This document shows, in pieces, positions 34,141 to 45,863 of a DNA stretch of 64,000 nt. Origin of the DNA: Neospora caninum Liverpool. Taxonomy: Eukaryota > Apicomplexa > Conoidasida > Eucoccidiorida > Sarcocystidae. Each line of letters begins with the position of its first letter. Position 1 is the stretch's first letter. The translations under genes and the position numbers were made by a program. Location of the stretch: contig NC_018393.1 of NCBI RefSeq assembly GCF_000208865.1, forward strand, positions 3,304,714-3,368,713, written 5' to 3'. A model generated the notes under the pieces. That model was not told where the DNA came from. It saw only the letters and a list, made by a program, of their open reading frames with translations, and did not search any database.

Positions 34141-35502
34141 GACAGCTGAAAAAAAGAGGGCCGACGTTGACGACGGAGGGAGAAGTGGACAGGAGCGCCC
34201 GCGCCGTCTGCCGCATTTGCAACGCAGTGTGAATGTGTGTGGACCTACGAGACGCCCGCATGCATCTGTCTGTGCGTTGTTTTCTGCTTTTTTGTGCCTT
34301 TGTTCCGTCGCGCAGCCGTGCAAGCCAGTTTGATGCTGCTCTAGGCAGGGCTTTGCTTCTGTGCCGGTAATACGTTGTGTACTTGAACGTGAAATACACA
34401 CAGCGTCTTTGACAGGGAGAGCGAGGAAAAACGCGCGGCCGGCGAGCTTGCGTAGGCGAGTTGGGGAACGCATGCAAGAAAAGTCTGATGTGCGCGCGGC
34501 GGGTATCAGCGTGAGGAGGCCGGTGGGAAGGCAGGGAAAAGGTGGAGAGGGGCTAAGCAAAGGCTCTGTCTCTCTGTGCGGCTTTGTCTCCCCCTGCTCT
34601 CTCGCGCTCTCTGTGCGCGCAGGTAGACCAAGACCTCCGGCCGTTCTCGGGGCTCCGCGCTTTTGTGTTTTCTCTGTCTCTGCGTGGTCCTTCTCCCTCC
34701 GTCCACCGTTGCCTTCGTTTCTCTCACTAGGTTCTCACGTGTCACGCCGTTTGTGCGGGCTGTGGTTCGGTGCGCTTGGAACGAAAGACAGACGAGAAAG
34801 GCGCGAACTTCTTCGCTTTTCTCGAGTTTTTGGTTTCATCTGTGGAGAAGGACGCGTGTCGACTCGCTCTTTTGGATTTCGAGGGTTCTCCCCGCAACCC
34901 ACGCTTTGTTTTTCGTCTCGGATCCACCCTCGCCCCTCTCCCTCTTTGCGAAAGCCGCGACTCCCCACGCCGCCTCTTCCTCTCTGTGCAAAGTGACCAC
35001 TGCTGAGAAGTGTTGGTTATTTTCTTGTAAAAAGCGTACCGTCTTTCCAGAAAGTTCGCTTTGTGCCGTCCTTCGTTTCCCCAGTTTACCCGTTTTTGTC
35101 GACCCCGCCGTTCTCCTCTATTTCCCCCCCCCTCTTTTTCGTTCCGTGCCAGCCTACACAATTTTTCTGGTCGGGCGTGTCTCCTTTATGTCTGTGTAGC
35201 CGCTTTTTCGTCCCGCTGAAAATCCGAAACGTCGTGGTTTTCTCCCACTTGCTTTAAAGCCTGTGCACCCTCTCTGCGCGGTTGGTCCTTTGCGCCTCCC
35301 TCTCCCCCCCGTGCTCGCCCCTGGCTGTACATACACTCGAGCCTGCCTGACCTCGGCGTGGAAGAAACGCGGAAGAAACGGGGAAACCGAGACGACGTGA
35401 ACGGTTTCTTTCTTCTCGCGACTCTCGCCTATAAAACAGTTGCCTTTCCCGTCCGGAAGACGCTTCTCCCGCTTGGCTGAAACGGAAAGGTCCAACTGTC
35501 GC

Positions 35503-35608
35503 CGTCTCACCACCCTCGCCTTCGTTTCCCCAGTTTCCGGCTTATTTCAAGGCGCTGGTTCTTCGAAAGCTTCTCGGGGGAAAAATCTGTTGAGACAGTC
35601 TCGTCTCT
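35503..35608 (-). promoter_or_regulatory. Two WGAGACG motifs upstream of eIF3a
   Basis: CGTCTCA at 35503-35509 and CGTCTCT at 35602-35608 are the minus-strand forms of T/AGAGACG, about 205 and 105 bases before the eIF3a ATG. Two copies within 110 bases upstream of a housekeeping gene are suggestive of a coccidian promoter element, not proof. Confidence 0.35.
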
Positions 35609-35713
35609 GCTCGCTTCGCCCTTCCACTCTCCTCCTGCGCGTCTTCGTCGCGCGCTCTGCGCCGCTCCGAGGCACCAGCATCCCCTTATATCGCTTTTCC
35701 GCAAACGAGGAAA

Positions 35714-38074
35714 ATGCAGTCTTTCCAGAAACCCGAAAACGCGCTCAAGCGCGCTAACGAACTTCTCTCAGTGGGCCAGCAAGATGCTGCCCTCAAGATC
35801 CTCCATGGCGCCATCGGGCACCGACGCTTCAGGTACACACCTCTCTGAATATCTGCTCCTATCAAATATGTATTCAAATACTATGCACGCTTATGCGAAT
35901 ACATCTTTATACATACTTCGAGATACGCCCATACGCATAGTGATGCGGTGGTGTGTCGGTATTCATTGAATCTATTCACTTATATGCATATATGTCTTAG
36001 TACATATTTATTGAGATATATCAACAAGCAAATATACTTGGACCCACAGCTATATATATGTATCTATATCTATATATAATTTGGTTACCCGTATATGTAT
36101 ACGTTGCATGCACGCACAGAAGCCCTTACAAACTATAGGCGCGATCATACCAGTTCAGGATACGTTCCGTTTTCGTTTCGATTTTTTGAATTCTCTCCCT
36201 CGTGCCCCTTTATTTAGACTGGAGTGTGGCCTGGACTGCCACTGAAGTCTTCCTCTTTTTCCTTTTTTCCGTCTTTTCCTCAGTCAGAGCCTTCCGTTTG
36301 GGGACCTCGGGCATCCACCTTGTCTGCTGTGCGCCCTTGTCCTCTGGGCTGCTCGCCGCCTGGTCTCTCTTCGCCTCTCTCCACTTTTGCTGAGGGATGC
36401 TTTCTCGTGCCGTTCAAGGAGAGACAAGTTCTCTTTTCCTTCTCTCTGAATTGCCCGAGCGAAGCTGTGCCTCGCAGAATCCATACGTGTCTCTGTCCAT
36501 GTACCGGTATATATCTGTGCATCTATGCGTTGCTGGATATGTCTGTATACCTCGTATGTCTATATCCGTGCACCTTGCATGCTGTGCGTCTGTTGAACAT
36601 GAAGACATCGGCAGGGAGGCGAAGATCCCGTGGTCTTTCTGTTCGTTTCTCGATTGACTTGACCTTGCGTGGAGTCTTTGTGAACAGATCCCAAGGGTGG
36701 GACAGCGTCCAGGAGACCATTATGATTCGCCACGTCCAGCTGTGCGTGGACGAGAACAAACTGCGCCTCGCCCGAGACGGCCTACACCAGTACAGAATCA
36801 TCTCTCAGCATGCAAACATTCAGTCTCTCGGTACGCACCAGAGATACCCTCCCGAGAGGCATACTCCAATTTTTACACGCCTCACTGTGCATTGGCACCG
36901 GGAATTCGCTTTTCTGCTTACAAAACCCGTCACGGCCAGCAACTCTCTTTCCAACCTCTTATAGCCACATCCATGTGTATCGAGAAGTCGCGTCGGCGTG
37001 GGAAGTTTGCCGAAGCAAATCCCAGGGAACGTGTCTCTGGGGGAAGCCATGTGCATATATGTGTGTATGTGTAAAAAACGCATGCGTGAACCCATGCCTT
37101 GCGGACCGTCTGGACCCTTGGAGCGCGTTTTGTACGAAATCCAGCCTGCTCGTGAGAGAGTTGCGCGATGCTCGCCGGGGTGTTCCTCGCAGGGAAGGTG
37201 ATTGCTGAGTTGCGGAGCCGGGCGGAGCAGAAGCTGACGCAGGCGAAGGAGGCGGCGGGGTCTCCGGGCCCGAAGGGGCCCGACGCGCCCGCGTTGGTGC
37301 CGGCGACCGGCTTGGGCGACTTGGATTTGATCGCGGATTCGCCCGAGGACTTGCTCCTCTCGACGTTGCAGATCGAAGTCCGTTCCGCGGAGGCTCGCGG
37401 GATCCACCAGGCGCTGCGGAGCGTCTGGGACGTCTACAAGATGGTCCTAGACCTGCTGCGAACGACGCCGAAGCTGGAGCGCGTCTACCACGAGACTGCG
37501 CGGAAGGCCTTTCTCTTCTGCAAGGACAACCAGCGACCGCAGGAGTTCAAGCGTCTCTGCGACGTGCTCCGCAGCCACTTTGCGCTGATTTTGAAGAACC
37601 GACACAAGGAAGACTACGAGTCGCTGATGCGCCCGGACTTGCACTTGGAGACGCGCATGCAGCAGCTGGTTGTCGCCTCCGATCTGGAACTCTGGCGCGA
37701 GTGCTTCGCGACTGCCGAAGACCTCTACTCGCTCGGCCTCCACGACTACTTCTTCAAGGCTCTGCGCACTGGCCAGGATCTGTTCCACAACAGCCGCGAA
37801 AAACTCATGCGCTGGCTGGCCATCTACTACGAGAAACTCAGCCGCGTTACCTGGGTGGCGGAGAACTACCTTTTCCACGCGCTCGCCTGGATCAAACTCC
37901 TCCTCCACGTGAAAGGCTTCAAGAAAAACGCCTCGCAAGAAGATCTCCAAGCCATGGCCTCCGTCGCAGTTCTCGCCGTCCTCTCCATCCCCATCTCCGG
38001 AGCGTAAGGGGCAGACGCACGTATACACATACATACACAGGCACATAAATCCATACGTAAATACATACATACGC

Positions 38075-38106
<32 letters not shown>

Positions 38107-41100
38107 GTATATATATATGTATATTTGCGGTTAGAGAGAGGGAGCGATGTGTACACATGTAGACAGGTAAGTGTAAGGAGGTGTGTTTATGTGCATGCCA
38201 TTGTATCTGTTTAGATGCAGGTTTTGGCTGTGGGTGTACGTCGATGTGCATGCAAGGATTGGCGTGTAGCTGTGCATATTGGCAAGGACGTTTGGGGAGT
38301 TGAATCTGACGGGTTAGTGACCGAACGGGAAGAAGCGCGGGATCTGGTTATTATGGGACGTGCGTCGGAGTTTCTCGCTTTTTTTTTCAGAGAGAAGAAG
38401 CCTGGCGATGACGCAGTCACGATGGGAGAAGGCATGAACTATGGCTCTTTGGAGCAGCAGAAAAAACTGACGATGCTGCTCGGGCACTCGACCTTGCCGA
38501 CTCGCGAGGGCCTGAAGGCTGTCCTCTTCACGAAGGATCTCGTGTCCCTGGCCGACGAGAATTGCCAGCAGCTCCTCTCTTTGATTGAGAGTGAATTTAC
38601 CCCGCTGAAGCTCTGGTGAGGACGAGGCGCTGCGGAAAACGAGCGGAAAACATCCAAGAAAACGCGCTTCTGCAAGCGTTCTGCGTCCAAACGTCTGGGG
38701 TGTCTGAGTGCAGCTGTACGGACACACACACATTCCTCATTTCCCTCTCGCTCGTGGAGCGCTTCTGGAGTCTGTGCAGACTTCTGAACTTGCTGTTTTG
38801 GAGGAGAGCGCGCGCGCGGCCGGCGGCGCCCGGCCACGTTGCGAAGCTTCGTCCCCGCCCCTCTTCTCGTGCGCACTGCGGCACCATTGGAATCGGCAGT
38901 CCTGCCGTGCATCCAAGCGTCCCTGTGTATGTGTATGTATTTGCATTTGCGTGGTTTCTGCGATCTCCGTCGATATGTGTCAATCTCTCTATAGGTAGAA
39001 GTACGCTTGTGGAGGTTGAGTGTACATGGAGAGGCGTGTGATTGTGTGTGTGTGTGATTGTGTGATTGTGTGTGATTTGTGCGTTTGCAGTTCTTTGTGT
39101 CAGCCGTTGCTGGACGCGGTGAGCGAGAATCCGTTGCTGGAGCCGTACGTGTATCCGTTGAAGCGGGTGATTTTCCACAAGTTGATTTTCCAGCTTTCCC
39201 GGGTGTACGCGACGTTGTCGATCAAGCACTTCACGACGCACATCTGCACCACCTCGTTCTTGCCCTGGTCGCAAGCGGAGAAACTTTTCGTCGCGCTCGT
39301 TCAGCAGCAGCAGTCGGCGGCGAGTGGCTCCTTCCTGGGGACAGGCTCGTCGGGCCCAGGCGCGGCCGCGAATGCCTCGGGCGGAGGTCTGTCGATTCGC
39401 CTCGACTACGCAAGCAGCGCGATCCTCTTTGAGACCCCCGACGCGGCTGCCGCCAACACGCTCCGCCACCAACTCTGCAACTTGGCGAAACAAATCGACA
39501 AGTCAGTGAAGAGAAAAGGGCGGAGAGGGAGAGAACGGAGAGAGAGAGAGAGGGAAAGCGCGAGGGCATCGAGAAATACGTTGAGAATGTGCAGGGAAAC
39601 AGCGGAAGGCGGAGGAATCGAAACGTGGCGAAATCAGAGGGGGATCGCGGCTGGGAAGGAAGTTGGGCCTCGAGGGAAACGGCGCACAGATGTTTGAACG
39701 CGGTTCGAGAGTCTCCGGGGTGCGGGGATCAGGATGTCCATACGTGTTTTGTGGAGGATAGAATTGTAGATCCAAAAGGAGACGGGAGAAGCCTGGAAAG
39801 CGACGGAGGGAAGCGAATCGAGACGGGGACGTAGGTCTGGTCGGTGGGCCTTTTCTGCGCGCGCGTTTCCTCACACCGGGGACGTGCGCGCTGGCCGACA
39901 GGGGAAGGGGTGAGCGGAAGCGACGAGAGGCCGTTTTTTCGACTTTCTTTTCGGTCGGTGTCTCGTTTTGCCTCGCTTTCAGGGCCGTGCACATGATTTG
40001 CCCAGGTCAGTCGGTCGAAGAACGAATGGACCGGAGGCGATTCCTTCAGGAGTTGCCGGCGCGCTTGGAAGCCGAGACGAAGCGCATGGCTGAGCGGACG
40101 CGGGCGACGCACTCACGCCGACTGGAGAAACAGGAGGAGCAGCAAAAGATGGAGGAAGAACGCCGAAGAAAGGAGGCTGAACAGCGCAGAGTCGAAGAGA
40201 AACAAGGTACGCAAAACGCGTCAGCCTTTATTATCGAGGGCCAGAGACGTGGCAGAGAGGAGGCAGCGCAGCGTTGTTTAGGAGCCGAAAGCCGTGTGTG
40301 CACCCCTGCGAGGTCGCGGAATCTGATCCTTTTCTCGCGTGGCGTTTCGGGGGGGGTAACTCGCCGTTTTCGGGGCGCTCCGGGTCTCCCTTGCGAGGTT
40401 CTTCTCCGTGGTTTCGCAGCCTTTCCTCGGTTCGACGGTGCGTTTCAAAGCCGCCTGGGAGTCGCCGATGTCTGCGTGTCTCTTCAGAAAGGGAGCGGCG
40501 CGAAGAGGCTACCCGCCGCCGCGAGGAGCGGCGCATGCAGCAGGAGAAGATCAAGCAGAGGAGCGAGACGGCTGCACAGATGTTGGAGGAAATCAAGAAG
40601 CTGGGTGGCAAGGCCTCGAGCAACATTCTGATCAAGGGTAAACAACTCGGAGACATCAACATCGATGACGTTTTGCAAGGCAACGTTGACTACGACGATC
40701 TGGAAAAGGCCCAGATGATGCAACTCAACCAGGTGAGAAGGCCGAAACGCGTCGATAAGAGTACACACCCAGGCACACATCGAGATGTATATACAAAAAT
40801 GCTCTGTGAACCTTCCCTCTGTCATGCATATGTATGTACGCATATTTGTGCACATACACATGCATATACATACACACGCATATCCACATTAATTGGGGCT
40901 CTGTGCTGGGTATACGGATTAGGAACAGAGAACACGTGCACAGGCACCGCTGTGGGGGTGAAGAGGGTTTTCATCGACGCAGTTCAGCGCTGCCAAGGTG
41001 TTAAATTGTTCAATTCCGACGGGTGTCTTCTCTCTCAGGATGGAATATATCTGTATGTATGTGGATGTCTCGGTCTGGACGCGTATCTCGGCATGTATGT

Positions 41101-41124
41101 GCGGGTGTCCATGCTGCGCGCCTA

Positions 41125-41163
<39 letters not shown>

Positions 41164-43409
41164 GTATATATATATATAAATGTATATGTTTGTGCATGTG
41201 ACTGGAGAGAGGTTGATTGGAAGAGCTGTGTTTGTTTGTTTTTCAGGAGAGAATTGCTCGCCTTCGCCAGAGACGCCAGAACTTCCGTCGCGTTTGCCAC
41301 TTCATTCGCGCGTGTCGCGAGGAAGAATTACCCCTCCTCATCAAGTGGCAGGAGCAGCAGCTTGCCAGGGACACTCAAATTCTCCTCGACATGCAAAACC
41401 GTCACGAAGAAGGTAACTTCCCGTTCTGTTCGCCCCCGCGTCCGAGTATCCGTGCATCTACGTCTGCATGTCTAGCTGTGTCGTTTTGTCTGAAACGGAT
41501 ATATATATATATATATATACATTTATACATACCTTGATATATACATTTGTATGTACATTTATATATGTGTATGTGTACTTAATGTTGTGTATTTGTCGCT
41601 GTATCTTCCTGTCTGTGAATTCGTGTCGGTGTCGCGAGACTCGGGTCTTTTCGAGGGGCGTGCGTTAGCGGCTTCGACTTCTGCGCGATTGTGCGTTTTT
41701 GCTCAGAACACAAGGCAGCCTTTGAAGCGGCTCTGGAGGAGAAACAGATCTTCGAGGTGGTGAAGGGTGACAAGGAGGACTGGGTCACGGAGAAGCTGGC
41801 CGATCGGCAGAAGGAATTTGAGAAGCAGGCGCAGGAACAGCGCGAGCGGCTGCTGAGCGTCTTGCGTCAGGCAAAGATTCAGCGAGCGCGCGCGCGCAAA
41901 GAAGAACACCTGAAGAAACTCAAGATCGAAGTCGAAAGAAAGAGAATGGAAGAGGAACAAAAGGTGAGAGAGAGACGAGACAGACCACGGCAGGACACGA
42001 CGCGAAATCGAGTTTTTATTCACGTTTCTGGGCGTAAGCGCGTTTATACATGCACATTGGACGCAGTCGTTAAGCCTGTGGAGTCTGGTGAGAGGAACAG
42101 AGCTGCAGAGACCAGACGCGGAGGGGAAGGGGTTTCTACGATGAGACGAGGGGCGTGGGCGTCGCGCAAGAAGCCGCGCGTGTCATGTGTTGTCCCCGTG
42201 AGTTATTTTCGGTTTGGTTCCTGTCCGCGCTTCGCTGTTTCCAGAAATACCTCGAGCAACTGGAGAAGAAGCGCCAAGAGGAAGAAGCCAAGGCAAAACG
42301 CCTGGCGGAGCAAGCAGAGAAACAACGTCAACGTGAACTTGAAATCGAGGTAAAGCCTCTCGAGACCCCGAGGCGTGTTTTCCTTCGTCTTTGTGCCGGT
42401 GGCCTACTCTTCTCTCTCCGTCTCTACTATCGCTCTCCGCTCAACCTCATGTGCCCGTGTGCCTTGTTCTTCCTGTGCTAAATTCCCCGTCTCTTTCGTC
42501 TGCATTTCTCATATGCCCGTCCTCTCGTGCTTGCTGGGTATATCTATTTCCATCTCCTGTCTATATTTCCGTGTCTATCTATTTCGTCTCTCTGTGCCTA
42601 TCTATGTTTCTCTATATCTTTACCAGTCTGTCGTCTCTCCCTGTCTGTCGCCCTCTCAGGTGTTTTTTGTCGGCTACACTCTTTTCTGTCCCTCTCGTTT
42701 CTTCCCTTGCGCTCTTTCCATTCGTGCACCTTCCCTCGTTATATTTCTCGCTGTCCCCGGTGTCTCTTCAGGAGAAACAGCGTCAGTTGGATTTGGAGGC
42801 AACGGCGGCGATGCGCAACGGACCGTCTGGACCGCGCGCGGCGGCGCCGGCTTCCGGGTCTCCGAGCGGGAAGGCCGACAGGCCGGGCTCGCCGGTGGCG
42901 CCAGCTGAGGCGAGTTCTGCGGATTCCTGGCGACGGAGTGAGCGACTGGATGGCGCGGCTGCGCGGAGACGCGCCCCGAACGCCCCCAGCGCGGGCACGG
43001 GCCGTGGCGACCAAGACGAGGGTTTCGAGCGATGGAGAGAAGGGAAACTGAGCTCTGCTGGGTCTCCTGGAAACGCGGCCGAAGAAGAGAAGGCGCGCCC
43101 GCGCCTGCGAATCGCCGCTGCTGCGCTGTCTGAGCACTTGACTTCTGACAAGGAAGTCCGTGCGGAGGCGCAAAACGGAGACGTCCCAAAAGCTGCAGAA
43201 GACGACGAAGGATTCACCACCGTGTCCAGGAGCCGGTAAGCGAGACGCGTGTGAGGTGGGAACCGGCGGAAGTGGAAAAGAGTTGAAAAGGAGATGGGAG
43301 ACAGGAGGGGAAAGTGCTTAGGTTCTGAAGGCGCGCGTGTGTGGCGAGGGATTTGTGGTTTGCTTTGTGTGCCTGTGTGCATGCGCTTTGCCTTTTCAGA
43401 AGAAAGTAG
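35714..43409 (+). CDS. EIF3A: Translation initiation factor eIF3 subunit A
   Basis: The largest eIF3 subunit, a scaffold of the PCI/MPN core that binds the 40S ribosome. Twelve exons join in consistent phase: 35714-35832, 36688-36830, 37193-38003, 38391-38615, 39091-39501, 39983-40206, 40488-40732, 41247-41412, 41707-41963, 42245-42349, 42772-43235 and 43400-43409. The protein is 1059 aa. It opens MQSFQKPENALKRANELL and VGQQDAALKILH, the family N-terminus. Then come HVQLCVDENKLRLARDGLHQY, HLETRMQQLVVASDLELWRE and VAVLAVLSIPISGAE. A PCI region runs to about residue 560 (LIESEFTPLKLW, FQLSRVYATLSIKH). A long charged helical stretch follows, about 571-905 (LGDINIDDVLQGNVDYDDLE). The C-terminus ends DDEGFTTVSRSRRK, like the human W/F-T-x-V ending. 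The last coding exon supplies only three residues' worth of sequence plus the stop. Confidence 0.95.
38070..38125. repeat. (AT)n microsatellite in eIF3a intron 3
   Basis: AT tracts with GTATATATAT interruptions within the intron 38004-38390. Confidence 0.93.
41127..41180. repeat. (AT)n microsatellite in eIF3a intron 7
   Basis: An AT tract with a GTACACGTAT interruption within the intron 40733-41246. A smaller AT tract sits at 41501-41520 in the next intron. Confidence 0.92.
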
Positions 43410-45863
43410 ATGCATGCGCGTGGAAGCCACTGGAAACGCAAAGAGAAGGCGAGACGAGAAGAGGCGCCAGTGAAGGAGAGGAATCCCCAGCACGTCGAGA
43501 GGCAGGAAAGACGCGAGAGAGAGACGCGAGACCTACAAGAGTCTGCCGGACCCGAAAACGACTGCAGGTGTCCGTCTCGAGAGTTTCATTCGTACTTCCG
43601 TTTCGCGTTGTTGCCTCTCACATTTGCAGAGTTTCCGTATTGGCGCGTTCTCCGGCTTCTCTTTCCACTTTCCCTCAAAACTGCGTTCTCTTCCGCGCCC
43701 TCGTTCCTCAAAAATGTCTGTCCCTTTCGCCTCCCCTCATGAAAACTGCGTTGCGCGACTTGGAGAGCGTGGTGACGCGTCTTTTGCAAAGCAAACGTCG
43801 CGGCTGTGCGAAAGCGATGGCGGGATAGCCGTTTCGCGAGTGAGAGAGGTACACGTGCCTTTGTGTGCGGGCGTGTCGAGACGCGCTCGGGTCTTGTCTT
43901 GCCGATCAGCGAGAGGCATTTGTGTGGCTACGCGTGCGTGTGTGTGCGTGCATGCGGGGAAAACGCGGTGTGTCTGTGGAGGTCTATGGGCTATGCTTGC
44001 GTGCCGAAAGGTTTTCTCTGTGCGAAGGTCGAGAGGCAAGAAGGGGGCCACGGTGTCGCGGGAAGACCCGCTCTTTCGTTTTCTCCAGTATTTCCACAAA
44101 TAGAGAACCTGACCGCTCACAACCCGCGTGGCGGTTCCACTAACTCGCGAGAAGAAACAGCGATGCCGTACGGCCCGGGCGCAGCGCGGGTCTCAGAGGG
44201 AGAACGAACGCCCGGCAGCTCGGGCTGTGTGCTTCTTCTTCCCTGATCCGTCGAGTCTGTTTCAAACACGAGACACTCTCGGGCGTTCGCCTGTCGCTGC
44301 TGAGACACATGGGTTCTACATACCCAACACTGTTAGCGTGAACGCGAAAAACCGACATGCCCCGGTCTGTTTTGAAGAGGAACAAACACCTGCACGTGGA
44401 TCTCTTTGAAGCAACGCCCGCACGAGACAGCCGTTCCAAACATTGCTCCTGCATCCCACGGCCGATTCCTCGGCTCTGATTCCATTCTCTGCTGTGCCGG
44501 CGGCGCACAGCATCCGCGTAGCAAGCGTTTCGCGGTCTCTCTGGAGTTTGAGGATCCAACTACCCCGACTCGTGACGCTAGATCTCGACCTTTCAAGGAA
44601 ACCCGTGGGCATGTGCGCCGACGGGCCGGTCCCAGAGTTGCCTCGCACAGCAGCCTGCTTGCCAGGTTTTCATTTGCGCCAAACTGCGGTGTGCCTCACG
44701 ACCTCCCTTTTTGGAGCCATAGTGTAACGGGCAACGCGGTGGGCAAGTGTGCTCCTGCGGTGTTGCTTTGCGCGCGTCCACTAAAATATTCCGTCCGCTC
44801 ACCTCCGGGCACACTCGGATCATTCGCCGCCTGGTGTGACACACTGAACCCGTCAGGGGATAGCGCGAACCTAGAGCGCGAGAGTGCCTGGACATTGCGA
44901 GCGGCCACGGGGAAAGAAAGGCGAAGCTGGGCGTTTCGGGTTCTCCAACTCAAAATCTTGTTTTTGACGCGCGACTCGCTCGACGTCTTTGTGGGCGACT
45001 GCTCTGTCTTTGTGCGCGAACCCTGCCACCTCTGCGGCGTGTACGTACACGCACAGTCGGCGTTTGTTTTCACATTTTCTCTATTTTTTCGCGTTTGACT
45101 CGAGACAGCGCAGTGCACACGAAAAGACCGGGACACTTCCCGAGAAAGGCGCAGCTGGCGTCTTCTCCGCGACGCTCTGCCCGGCAAAAGTTTCGGGTTC
45201 GCGTCACCTCTCGTGAAAGCCCCACATCTCTGTGTTCCCGGTGATCTGTCGATGGTCAGTTTTTGAGAGGTCTCGCCACTCTGGTTCTTTCTCCGCGCCG
45301 TTCTGGGACGCGAGCTCGAAACCGCCGGGGCTCCGCGTTCTCTCTGCGACTTGGCGGCGTGCCTTTCCGGATCTTCGAAACAGCGAACCGACCACTTTTC
45401 GACAAGCTTGCGAGCTTCGACATCTGCACAGGCCGCGGAGAAACCCGCGGCGCGCAGCCTTTGCCCGCTTCTCGGGTTCGCGCGAACTTTCCCAACTTTT
45501 CCGCGCTTGTCTGTCGCAAATGAGTCCACGGTTTGTTTTCTCGAGACTCCTTTTTCCCGCGTACATGGCCCCGAGGTCCAGACGCGCTTCGGGCCGCGCG
45601 ACGCTGTGTGCCCTGACCCGGCCAGCGTAACTGACTCGTTTCGCGCTCGAGAGATGAAGCTGGCTCCGAGGAGGGACCGCCTTCTCTACACTCCGACGTC
45701 GCGTTTCTCCCAACAAATCCCTCGCTCGCGACGGACGGCCCACTCCACCGACTCTGGGGCCGGTCGGTGCGCTATGCACGCTTTCCCTTGAAGAGCGAGA
45801 GAGCTCAGACAACCGGGAGAAGGCGCAGAAAAAGGCGCAGAAAAGCGTCCGAAGCACAGAGCC
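43410..45863. other. Intergenic region between eIF3a and the DnaJ-like gene
   Basis: Head-to-tail spacing of 2.45 kb, expected to contain the eIF3a 3' UTR and the promoter of the next gene. Long ORFs occur on both strands (44406-45098 plus, 44696-45529 minus, 45204-46028 minus), but they overlap each other, are Arg/Ser-rich and have no domain. I call none. Confidence 0.45.

Larger units (their letters stand above)
31018..35713. other. Long divergent intergenic region, BT1 (-) to eIF3a (+)
   Basis: The 4.7 kb between the transporter and eIF3a start regions must hold both promoters. 31100-33000 shows no consistent coding signal; ORFs are short or low complexity. One plus-strand ORF at 33778-34140 is listed separately. 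34550-35700 is T/C-rich with G/C runs, consistent with the eIF3a promoter and 5' UTR. Confidence 0.45.

Noticed and set aside
40274..41179. 301-codon plus ORF across eIF3a exon 7
   Set aside because: Only the exon-7 part is coding; the flanks run through introns including an AT repeat.
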